This document shows, piece by piece, positions 9,935-20,495 of a stretch of DNA of 64,000 nucleotides. Made by a program: the position numbers and the translations under genes. Below the pieces are notes generated by a model. The model made no database searches, was not told where the DNA came from, and saw nothing but the letters and a program-made list of their open reading frames with translations. The first letter of the stretch is position 1. Each line of letters opens with the position of its first letter. The stretch lies in NCBI RefSeq assembly GCF_933775445.1, contig NC_065875.1, positions 19,653,555-19,717,554 on the forward strand. The letters are read 5' to 3'. The stretch is from Argentina anserina. Taxonomy: Eukaryota; Streptophyta; Magnoliopsida; Rosales; Rosaceae.

Positions 9935-10147
9935 ATTACTAGCATCATGAAGATCAGCACATTTTTAAAGTCATTTTATCCTGATTACAATCAATAGCAA
10001 CGACAATAAGGTCGGGTGATGAGAGCTGTAGAGACCCAAACTTCAGAGAATTCTCAATTGGCTTCTTAAAGATTGCCACGAATCCTTTAGCAACCGTAGC
10101 TCCTCCTTGAACTTTGATATGAAGGTATCCATCAATTTCTTGAAAGA

Positions 10148-11019
10148 TTATTCCATCTTACAAAGCTTAGCATATGTGTGACCTTTGCGGGAACCTTGTG
10201 GTAGTGTCAGTGGTTTCTCACTCCCCTCGAGCTTGACCATAATCTCTGGTTGTTCCATATCTAAGCTATGGAGCCGCATATCAGTCTGATAATCTTGGGC
10301 AATTTCACCGAGCAGCTGCTGAAATTGGGGCTTATGCATCAAGAGAGTATTGCAAATCTGGTACTTATTAGTCTTGCAGTTTACGACCCTTTCGATCACG
10401 CATTTGTGTGGCTTCCTCACTCCCCTAGTGGCCGAAATCGACCTGCTAGAGAGCACTTGCTTGATGGGCGATGATGAGTGATTGGGTATTGGGGAATGAC
10501 GACGTGGGGCGTCTACCGGAGGACACCGCTTGGCAATTGGTTGGGACAGCAGTGTGTGAGTCAGCGGAGGAGTCGCGAATGAACTCTCGGTTCTGGGAGG
10601 GTGAATCGGAGGAGTATCCACGTGCGAGATATCATTGTTCGGAGGATGAACTGGTGGTGGAGGTGAGGGTTCATTGCAGGGGCTGTGTGAAATCGGGTAA
10701 GGATGAGGTGAGTTGTAATTAGAAATTGATGGAAAAGTGGTGGTCAGTGGCTGTTGAGAAATGGGTTGTGAGTAAGGTGATGGTTGGAGCCAGTGTGCAT
10801 GAGTGGGAGAAATGCAGGGAAATTGATGAGGCAATAGATGGCCATTGATGAGGGTTGGAGAATAGTTGTATGGCGGTGGTGAGTAAGGGTTTGGTTGAGC
10901 ATATTAGTGGTGAAGCGATGGTGAGTAAGGGTTCGGTTGAGTGAAATTGGGCGAATTATGAGATGGGTAAGGATGATAGTGGCTATAGTATCCGCCAGAG
11001 ATACCACCGCCGTAGACAT
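10148..11019 (-). pseudogene. Proline/histidine-rich gag-like region of the LARD-like element
   Basis: The first ATG after the primer-binding site is at 11019 on the minus strand (MSTAVVSLADTIATII), and the reading continues, after frame changes, into the 10834-10148 frame. That frame has a long Pro, Ser, His and Thr-rich N-terminal half and a basic segment near VRKPHKCVIERVVNCK. Position right after the primer site and low-complexity make-up suit a gag-like protein, but there is no zinc knuckle. The assignment is inferred from position only. Confidence 0.35.
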
Positions 11020-11030
11020 GTTTAGATGTG

Positions 11031-11043
11031 GGCTATGATACCA
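11031..11043 (-). promoter_or_regulatory. Primer-binding site of the LARD-like element
   Basis: Minus-strand TGGTATCATAGCC differs by one base from the common TGGTATCAGAGCC complement of initiator-Met tRNA and lies 2 bp inside the LTR end at 11046. Confidence 0.6.
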
Positions 11044-11045
11044 CT

Positions 11046-11165
11046 TGTAACGATCTTGATAATTGTTACCATGAAAACTCATTAATGCATAAGCAAAAAG
11101 GAAATGAAAGCTCAAGAAAACTAAAGAAAATACTAAAATTCAATATTCATTAATAATCTTGTTAC
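11046..11165 (-). repeat. Remnant of the 5' LTR of the LARD-like element
   Basis: It matches 684-800 over about 100 bp, ending near ATTCATTAATAATC; beyond 11165 the similarity to the other LTR is lost, so this copy is truncated or replaced. Confidence 0.5.
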
Positions 11166-13032
11166 ACTGAGGGCTAGCAATCTGATATCAACATCGAAAT
11201 CTAGAGCTGCGAATTCATTGTGAGAGAACTAATGATAGACTTAAATATGTAACTACTCAATACCTCTCAACATGTCATTCATGTGTTATTATGTTGTATA
11301 GTAAAACTATAGTGCATCTGAAAATACAGGTTGCTGGTTTGGGGGTGAATGTACCCAGAAGATTAATTCAACTAGGCTTCTGAAATTTGCATAAACATTG
11401 CTAAACAGAAACACAACTAACATGATAATCCAGAGTAGTAATTTTAAAGGCTCCCAATCTCCTCGCTTGAACTGACAAAATAGAACTCGAAGATCAATTT
11501 GAAATTTTGAATACATTTTTGTTTGTACAAATAGTAGTGTTTCTCAGGATGAAGATATTTATTCACGTTCTCATGAGTCGTGACAACACTTCACTAGGAA
11601 GTTCAAAATGGAGAGGAGCTCATCCTCCCCCACTAATGTTAAATCAGATATTTGAATTTGATCTGGCACCTAACTAAGGACAGTATTGTGTCCTGTTGCT
11701 TGAGGAAAACGTTTTGCAGATGGATGAACCTGAATTACCGAAACTGAAAGGTCTTTGTCTTTAATCACTGGTGTATTACCCAAATTTGGAACTTTGGAGA
11801 ACACTCCAGAGGTAAAAGTGTAAAACCACCTTTGGAATCTGCTGGAGACTCGAATGAGGTTGGTCTTAGCCGCGCAAGGTAGGTGATCCAAGACAGAAGA
11901 GGACAAGTATTCCAAGTAGTTAAATGAAGGAAATGGAAACTCGAGCAGGAGAAGAAAAAGTGACTAAATTGCAAGGGGATCAAGTGTCGAGATAGAGGCT
12001 CGCCGGGGTAGAGGTGGAAGTTAGTGATTGAGGAGGTGGTATTGAGAGTGGTGAGGCCGTGAGGGGACACTCTCAAATGGTGGCTTGGTGCCTTGGTCTG
12101 AGTTTTTGTTTTTTGTTAGAATGAAGACTTTTTCCTCTCTAGAGACTTTTTCATCACTAATTCAGCTACTAATTAAACAATGCCATGCTGAAATTGCTAT
12201 AGCTCATCTCTATTAATATAAAGTGAGGAGCTCAAGAATTTGCCAAATTAAGAACAACGAATTTATCACAATTACGTTAAACAGAAAAAAATACTAAAAA
12301 AAATAAATTGTGAATGATACGTGAGATTGTGGGAAGAATATATGAAGTTATGGAAGAACATATTGAGTGAATATTATGTGGTTCTTTCTACACGCATTGT
12401 ACAAGTCAAGATGCAAGTTAATTATTCATAAATTGTGGCCCTAAAGCAATTTCGAATATGATTTTTCTTGTCGGATTTCTTATGCGACTTTACTTTAGTT
12501 GATCTAATGAAATCATTTTCAGTTTTATACAATCTTATGACCAAACGAAGTCGGTTCCACGCAACTTAATAGAAAGACCTAAAGAGCAATTAAGTTTAGG
12601 TCGCACCGAAAATGTGACACATGATGAGTAGCATATATTGTAATAATGATAAATCTATAAAGAAGTAAAGTCATAATATAATGGTTACACATTATGAAGT
12701 TACATATAAGAATTGTCACATAAAGACCACTAAGGAAAGTATGAGGAAGGAGACGATCGAGTCGACATGGAAAAATGAAAATAATACCTACAATGCTACT
12801 GTGGCCTAAAGTAAAGCAAACCAACCCCCCCCCCCCCCCCCAATAACTAAAACGTGAAAAAGCTTTTTGTACAGCATTCACGGCAAAAAACAAAGCCTAG
12901 CCAAGGAGGGAAATACTCTTTCTTCAAGCCCCTTCCACACATCAAACAAAAACAAAAATTGCTAAAATACTATTCCAATTTCATCTCCATATTTCTAATC
13001 ATATTTCGGTCGTGAAACACGTCCGGCGTGGC
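11166..13032. other. Intergenic sequence, no gene recognised
   Basis: Short open frames on the minus strand (for example 11670-11915 and 11765-12076) lack recognisable domains, overlap in different frames and have no supporting splice signals. The sequence from 12140 to 12760 is AT-rich. A 17-bp C run lies at 12825-12841. The right end is the 3' side of the JAZ gene. Confidence 0.4.
12825..12841 (+). repeat. Homopolymer run of 17 C
   Basis: An uninterrupted C17 run (G17 on the minus strand) about 190 bp beyond the JAZ stop codon. Long G/C homopolymers are unstable and error-prone in sequencing, so the true length may vary. Confidence 0.9.
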
Positions 13033-14772
13033 CTAGACTCCTAATAGGTCGGTGTGACAACCATAGGGAGACACCGTATTCAACCTGCAATGATCATATC
13101 ATATGAAAGATAACGCGTTAGTTCGCTATAATATTAGGTGATCACATATTCATCATTTCTATCCAAAGTTAGGTTCATCACAGTAGAATTGTTTGTTCAA
13201 ACTGGTGTTAGAATTAAGGGTAAATTCAATAAATAGTACCTCAACTATTCATCATTCTAACTTTTAGTACCTCATATTTGAAAACTATCGCATTGATATC
13301 TCAAATTTTTATTTCATGTTAATTTTAGTTCATTCCGTCAATTAATACCGTTGATAGCTTTATTTCCTATCAATTTTTAAGAACATTTTCGTAATTTTAT
13401 TTTCCATTGATTTCACTTAGTTTATAGTCAACATTTTATACCATTCAAATTAACCAATTGTTATATTAGCATTTTATTTTGCTTTTGAAATATTTAAATG
13501 TCTATGATAGAGTTTTTGAACATATTATTATAACAATATGGTTGTTGGTTGATGAACATATACTATATGAAATATATACTGGTTTATTTTGTAATTGCGA
13601 ACTTTAGTTTGTTTGTAATAGTTGTGATAAATGAAAAATGTTTATTAATTTTATAATAAAATGATACGAATTCATTTACTTGATTTAAAAAAATAAAAAT
13701 AAAAATTGGAGGAAAATGAAAGATGAAATCGAAAAATAATAAAGTGATGAAAATACATTTAAAATTGGTGGGAGATAAAACTACAAACGTTGTTAATTAA
13801 TAGAAGAAACTAAAATTAAACTGAAATAGAAACTTGAGATACGATAGTTTTAAAACGTGAGATACTAAAAGTTAGAATGACGTATCGTTTGTTATCTTCC
13901 TGAAATTAAAGTAGTACAGGACGTTTAGGAAAAAACAATGAATTCGTGTGTGGTCGGGTTTTACCTCTCTTTACGCTTCTCCAAGAATCTCTCAAGTGAT
14001 TTTCTACGAGCAATTGGCAGATCTGAAACATAATAATAAGCACACAATTTAGGATAAAACCGAAATGCTTCCCAAGAACTAATTTCTTAATTATTCACAG
14101 TTGTTTTAAGCTTCAAAGCATAGTCATCTAATATAATGCAATTGCTGAGAAAAATTGCCGAACCTACCTTCGTTGAGAGGATCCTCAACATTCACCAGCT
14201 TTGGTTGTTTTGGCTCCTGAGGACGGTAAGCAGCTCTAGCAGCTTTAATTTTCTCTTCCATGGCAAGCTTCATTATGCTCTCAAACTAAGCAAAGGAAAC
14301 ACTATTTTGTGATTGAAATTTGTAACTATTAACGTATGAGAACCCGTGAAAGTAAAACATTATTTTTCTTAATTAGATTGGTTAACCGATCTAATTAAGA
14401 AAAATAATGTAATTTACCAACCTTGTCCGGAGTAACGTCGAAAACAGAGACGCTGCCGCCGTAGAAAATGGTCATAGGCTTTCCTTTTGGTAATTCAGGG
14501 GCTTTGTCCGGAGTCGCAGCCACGGATTTCCTGGTTGCAATCATGGATTTCAGAACCTCGGAACTGAGAAGATTCGGAGTCATTTCTCGGGCCTGGATTC
14601 CTCGGAAGCTTCTCCCGCGTTCGAGGAACTTCTGGAAGGGAGATTTGGGCAAGGCCGTGGTGAAGGTGTCACCGCCAGTACTCCGCTGGTTGGGGTGGTG
14701 GTGATCCATGACCATCGTCGTCCCAACTCCCAAAAAATCGAGCTCGACAGTTGGGGAGGCCGGCCTTTGCAT
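13033..14772 (-). CDS. JAZ10: JAZ10/TIFY9-type jasmonate ZIM-domain repressor (192 aa)
   Basis: Four exons on the minus strand: 14422-14772, 14168-14285, 13965-14022 and 13033-13084, all GT-AG, giving 579 nt. JAZ proteins sit in the nucleus, bind MYC transcription factors and block jasmonate genes until COI1 and JA-Ile trigger their destruction. The N-terminus has VELDFLG (9-15) and FQKFLERGRSFRGIQ (46-60), matching the cryptic MYC-binding region described for Arabidopsis JAZ10. The TIFY motif is TIFYGGSVSVFDVTPDK (101-117) at the end of exon 1. Exon 3 encodes the Jas degron/MYC helix DLPIARRKSLERFLEKRKER, and the last exon supplies the PY end (LNTVSPYGCHTDLLGV). The Jas intron (13085-13964) follows the conserved JAZ position; if retained, the frame ends at once with AGG TAA, as in the dominant JAZ10.3-like forms. 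No lesion is seen. Confidence 0.92.
13230..13900. mobile_element. Foldback MITE with long terminal inverted repeats in the JAZ10 Jas intron
   Basis: The segment from CATTCTAACTTTTAGTACCTCA (near 13250) is mirrored by TGAGATACTAAAAGTTAGAATG-like sequence ending near 13880; the inverted match runs about 130-150 bp inward with moderate divergence. No coding capacity. The outer limits are approximate because the last bases of each repeat are diverged and I could not settle a target duplication. It accounts for roughly three quarters of the intron. Confidence 0.7.
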
Positions 14773-17700
14773 GTTTGGTTCGGTTACTTGGGTTAATTTG
14801 TTGTTTCTGGTTTGAAACTTTGAGCTGTGAGATGAAGTTTTTGGAAAATGATGGAAGCTCAGATGGATGGAGAGCTCTCTTAAATAATGGCGAGGATGGA
14901 ATAAACTGTTGTGTGGGTCTAGAATTACAAGTGGTGCGAGGAACGAGCTTGAATTAAAAGGTGCACGGGATTCATGAAAATGAGAGAGAGAGAGACAGAC
15001 TGTGTTTGTCTGAGTCTTTTTAGGGCTTTATGTGCACACGTCTTCCACGAGGAAGAAACATATTTAATATTTTACAGAAACAGTAGAATCGGTCCATCCA
15101 TGTACAATTGTACATAAACATAGTTTCTGACCTCCTTCACCTCAAAAAAAAAAATGTACATAACATAGTTCTTGTGTTTTTTCTAATGTACATAACATGG
15201 AAAAAACAATATCATGAATAAGTTACTAATCGTGTTGGATAGACCACTGACGTTTTCAATTTGGTGTACGACTGTCTCATAGTCTCAAGGCCTCGCTTTT
15301 CCATTTGGAGCATGTTTGGGCAATTCAAATGCCAAATTCTTCTTCTTTTCCATTTGTCTGAATATATTTGGGGTTTGAAAGTTTGAACTTAAAAATTGCG
15401 TACTATAGTCTGCAGCAAGATTGATACAGTATTATGCAAGAGAGTTTCCAGTGCACCGTGTTAAATACACAATACACCGTGAAGGATTAAAACTAATAAT
15501 CTTAATATAGATGCACAATAATAGTTAAAACATATAGTCAATTGCATTGTCGAGTTGCACGCCATGCAATAAGTTTTGCGTATCATGATCCTAACTCTTA
15601 CATTGTAAGGTAATATAGACTCAATGGAAGCATATAAAGGGCAAACAGAGACCTGGGAACTTGGAAGTCCAAACTCCAAAATTATGTAAACTTACCTGAC
15701 GTGTTAAACTTGATGTACTAGTATCCCATTGCCTTATCTAACCCCCATTAATTTTCAAAGCCTTTAGCGCTTTTGAATCTATCACGTTTATGGTCGGAGA
15801 CTTTGGGAGCAAGAAAATAATCGACTCAGAGTGAGACCGTTACATCCAAAGTTTAATGACAGGTTGATACAAAGTAGATGCATCAAATTAAGGTTTTCCG
15901 GGAAAGTTTAATCTTGAGTAGTATAAAGTTTAGTTAACAATAAATTATGAGCCGTTTGGAAAATTGGAAGGTCCAAAATTAGGTAACCCGCCTCTTGATT
16001 TAGTGCAATAGCTAGAACCACTTCTTGGTCCTTCTCATCACGTGGTCATTGTGATGATAATTAATATTTAGTAGGATGATCATGTGATCATATGCTCTTA
16101 GGAACTTAGGATGGACGTCTCACGCCTTCTCCTGCAGCCTAAGCTTTACCTAATGTCATTTACTATTTCAGCTCTCCAACTCCTTCGACGAAATTCTCAT
16201 CTTGAAAATCGATTATTCTAATGAAGAACAAGGCAACCAGAAGAATGATCAAGATGTATAAGTATATCAAAATCATTAAAGTTTTAAAATGCATCTAGCG
16301 TCTACTGCAAATACTTAATCTTCTTTAAGTCTTGAACTATATATATTTTTCTTAAGGCATTCGACCTACAAAGTAACATAAGAAAAATAGGTCGTAAAGA
16401 TGTGTTTCTCCAATTTTTATTTTTTTCGACGAAATGACGTAATAAGATACATAATTTTACTCCAATTGGGCTTATGACATTCATAAAAATTGTCGTGTAG
16501 TTTTAAATCGACCCCCAAAACAATAGTGAGTATATCATTTGTAGTGAGCAATTTCCAAACTAAAATCATAGATGGTAGTGTTTGTATCATTACTGTTAAT
16601 GATGTAAATACATATCATTTCTTAATTTAGTCATCATGCAGGTCTTCACAATGACATTGTTGTTAATAATTAATCCTAAACCGTTGATATAGATTAAGAA
16701 CCGATCGAAGGGATGTAGTTGAGCAGAATCACGACGATATCACCATTGCTGTCCTTATATCAACGTGAAAAATGAAAGTAAGTTTAAAGGTAAAGTTAAA
16801 AACAAGGGGAAGTGGATGCTGGGAAAGTGGGGAGTAAGGAACACGATATTTCTCATCTCCAATACTACAAACCCCTGTCACGTCTACCCAAATATAAACA
16901 CGAGAACAATGTGACTGAAACCCGGCGAGAGTTACTGTAGCCATGTTTTGAGAAACAAAAACCCTATTTGTCATTTCACATTTTCACCTTTGAGTTATCG
17001 ACACGGCAAAAGAAGTCGTGGCCGTCGGCGGCGGCTTCTTGATGTAAGCTTGATTCACTCATTTGATGTATTGATGTGTTTAGAAGCTACTCTGGCAATT
17101 GACTAACCATTTCAACGGTCCGGTGGATTTAAATTCCGACAAAACGGAAAAGCAAGCAAACACACGACTGAAGGGGACGGTACGTGCTACGTAGTTGGTG
17201 AGAGTTGTTGATGGATCTAATCGGTGAAATGTGTGAAGAATTGCCAACTTGATTTGATCAATTGCTTCGTTGCTTTTATTATCAATCCTATCAAAATCAG
17301 GCTCTTTAGGGCAAGGATTTCGTGAACACTGAGTAAACGTGTTTCATAATGAGAGTAAATTTTCAACTACTCTTCATAGCAAAGAAATCAATTTAACTAG
17401 CTACTTCAAGTAAGTAAACCACTCACCACAAGATGTCGATATTCTAAGTATGCAACAAGGCATTATCCGGGAGATGAAGCGTAATAAAATTAATATGAAT
17501 AACCGAAATCCGTTTTGTCATATTTTTAGATGATTTGCATCTAACTTCAAGCAAAACTCAATTCATGTCCACGTTATATCTCGTGTGTAATTTGGGTCTA
17601 TCAAGTATCAACGAACTTTATACCAAACTCAACTCGTGTCCATGTTATATTTAGTATTTTCATTTGTATTTTCACTCATTTGTAATTTAAACTTATCATC

Positions 17701-20327
17701 GTATATATAATAATAATATATTGATGATGCGAATTCAATACAATCACTTTGTTCGAAGGCTTCCTTGTTCGAATACACTCATATGCTAGCTAATAAACAG
17801 AATAAAGTTGCTTAAAAAATTGACAAAATGAGTACAGGGGGTAAAATGACATAAACCAAATGGAAAAGAATGGGAGATATGTTTTTCTTCAGTGTACTCA
17901 ACACAGATCATCATCATGGTACACGATTCTATTGAAAAATGAAAATACGATAAGCTTAAAATAATTTAGGAGCGAGGTGGTTGGAACATGGACATTTGGA
18001 ATTGACGTTGCTTTGTGGCTTTCGTAGGAGTCACAGATGTGCGAGAGGCATTAGTCATTGATGAAATTATCAGCCAAAGAGGTGGAGGAGATCAAAACGA
18101 AATGGGCAACAGACGGCAAGAAACTGGCCACCAAATAATGAGTCAGTAGTCACAGTACCCAGAGCCTAGTAAAAAAAATATTAATTACTATTTGTGGTTT
18201 TAATTAACCTAACAATCGGCGTAGCTCCAACTTTTGAATGGTTTGTCAAAACTGTAGCTCATGTGGGACTGATTTCACTTGAGACCATCAAAATAAAATA
18301 CAGACTCATGAGATAAGCCTGCAATGACTGCAGTGAGTGACTTGGGCTTGTGTATTGGGGTCTTCAACTTGCCCATTTTATGATAGAATGCAAATGGTGG
18401 ATTTTTGGAAGGGGATTATATATTCTGGTGAATGCAGGTTTGGTCACTGCAGGAAAACGCAGAGCTCCACCCTAAACTCCCTAAGGTACCCTGATTCAAA
18501 ACTACAAAGCTCTAAACCAGCAATTTAGTTATTGCAACCTAAAGCACATGTGCTGGGAAGTTAACAGTGTAGATAGTATCAAAGGCATAATAGACAAAGT
18601 GATTTTAAATTGCCCTCCTGCTCATATTGTGAAGAACCTCCTCGGTTTCACTAGTACTAGTATTACAGTGTTGTTAGGGCTATACGCTGTTATATGGCTA
18701 GTTAGTTAGCATAAGTAAAAAAAAAAGTAAAAATATTAGGTTAGCATTCACTTATCTAATCAAAGTAGAAGAAAGTGATGTTAAACATGGCTCAGTCCCA
18801 CAGTGAGAAAAAACAAGAGTGATAGAACGATGATCTATGAAAAAACAAAGTGAAATTTGGCATGTCATACCAAGACTACTCTAATTCCAGGAGTGATCAA
18901 TTTTCTCTACCAGATACTGTGTCACACGTTCTGCAAAGTCTTTCTCAGATTATTTACTCTGCATTTCTCAAGCACATTAGTCAAAAGGTGCTTTCTTAAC
19001 AGTACCACCCGAACATCTGCAATTACTATGGTGAAAAATATTTTCAATGCGGTTGTCCTAGGGTAAGAAATGGTGGAATGGTAAACCAGACATGCAGTTT
19101 CTAGATGAAGATCTTTTCAAGCACATGAGCAGTCCCTCACTCTCAAGTTTCAACCAAGAGAATATACAACAGCGAACAGACAATTCATTAAACACATCAC
19201 GCTCAACATGAAAAGATGAGAATTAATCAAAGAGCAGTAACAACAGACGACGAAACACATTAGGCAGGCAGAATCAATCAAACCAGCAACCAAATAACAC
19301 CGGCAATATTCTTCATAAAAGCACTACATTCTCTGTCATAACTTATCAACATAGATACCATATCTCACACAGCACACCAAAAGCTATCATTTTTCAGGCT
19401 TCTGCATAGCTCAATAACTATTTAGGGTTATCCTCCTTATGAATTAAGGGACTTCAGATAACTAATCTGGTGAAAATACAGCTACGGCTAAGATCCAGGT
19501 ATCATCCTTCATGGAACCCTATTTACCAATTACTGTAACAGTTTAACTACCAAAATCCAGGATAGCAGAGTTACACCAAATGACGCATGTATGATTGAAC
19601 AATCTAGTAAACATGGAACAGAGAACATACAAAATACAATGGAAGCATATCATAACTAAATCATTGAGAAAAATCATTTGTTGAGCATATGCTTGGTGAA
19701 CAGCTATCCTGCAATCTCTCAAAATGACAGTGTATAGCAAATAAGAGGAATAAAAAATCACATAAGCCTAAACTGACCAGATTAAGCCTTCTATATTATG
19801 ATTCAGAAAGACCAAAAATCAAGAATGCAACTAGAGATCTAGAGTATCATGCAATTGTACATGACATCAAGCAGATAAGTATTTATATTATTGAAGCTTC
19901 AATGCAAACCTGTGAGGAAATTTCAAGTTTAAAGCTCTCTGCTACTAACTAGACCGGAACTGAATGAAAACACTGCAGTGCCAGTAAGCTTCATATGACC
20001 AGCCCAACTATTCCTAGTTGATATAGGACTCAATCCCATACAACAGATATTACCATGGAATAAGCATTTTAAGCAATCATTAAGACCTTTGCACTTCTGT
20101 TTCCTGATTTTAAAACGACTGCCATTAGATTGAGTTGTTCCATTAAACTCAACACACTAGATCATCAGAACAGGACCAAAGAGTGATAATTACATCTATC
20201 AAGATAAGTCGACAAAGGTCAAGGAATATTGCAGATACTAAAACAAACAGGTTCATATAAAGCAAGCAATAAAAGACTGAATAGGCAATGGAGCAAAAAC
20301 ATAGAAAAATTTCACCTCATCTCACTT
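14773..20327. other. Intergenic region upstream of JAZ10, no gene recognised
   Basis: About 5.5 kb without a supportable gene. The first 250 bp are the likely JAZ10 promoter and 5' leader, including a GAGA tract at 14985-14996 and an ACACGTC core near 15037. Further left-to-right the sequence is AT-rich with only short unsupported frames (16729-16974, 18337-18528, 19543-19761). A diverged direct repeat (AAACTCAATTCATGTCCACGTTATAT type) occurs near 17551 and 17624. Confidence 0.4.
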
Positions 20328-20439
20328 TTGGTCTTCAACTGTAGCTACTGCATGGAAAACTGGAAACTAAATAAAGCAATGCAAGCATTGGTCTTCAACT
20401 GTAGCTATTGTGCGGAAACTAAACAAAGCAATGCAAGCA
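20328..20439 (+). repeat. Tandem duplication, about 60-bp unit
   Basis: 20328-20387 and 20388-20439 both run TTGGTCTTCAACTGTAGCTA...GCAATGCAAGCA, the second with an 8-bp deletion. It lies downstream of the DUF2828 pseudogene stop. Confidence 0.8.
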
Positions 20440-20495
20440 TTCACTAAACCTAACCATCATTATCATAGAAAAACCTATCATCATCACCATTGACT

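Larger units (their letters stand above)
684..11165 (-). mobile_element. Non-autonomous LTR retroelement (LARD-like), minus strand, split by a LINE
   Basis: The two ends share an LTR-like sequence: 684-800 on the left and 11046-11165 on the right match over about 100 bp. On the minus strand a primer-binding site resembling the initiator-Met tRNA complement (TGGTATCATAGCC, plus 11031-11043) follows the right LTR copy after 2 bp. A purine-rich stretch (AAGCGGATGG, plus 924-933) abuts the left LTR as a polypurine tract. The interior holds broken open frames on the minus strand but no integrase, reverse transcriptase or RNase H, so the element looks like a large retrotransposon derivative or one that replaced pol with other sequence. 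A LINE with its own target-site duplication interrupts it at 2239-9454. The right LTR is recognisable for only about 120 bp. Confidence 0.6.

Noticed and set aside
10471..10722. Plus-strand frame opposite the Pro/His-rich region
   Set aside because: Antisense shadow of a biased minus-strand frame.
11670..12076. Two overlapping minus-strand frames that might be a small gene
   Set aside because: No recognisable domain, frames conflict, and no splice or start context supports either.
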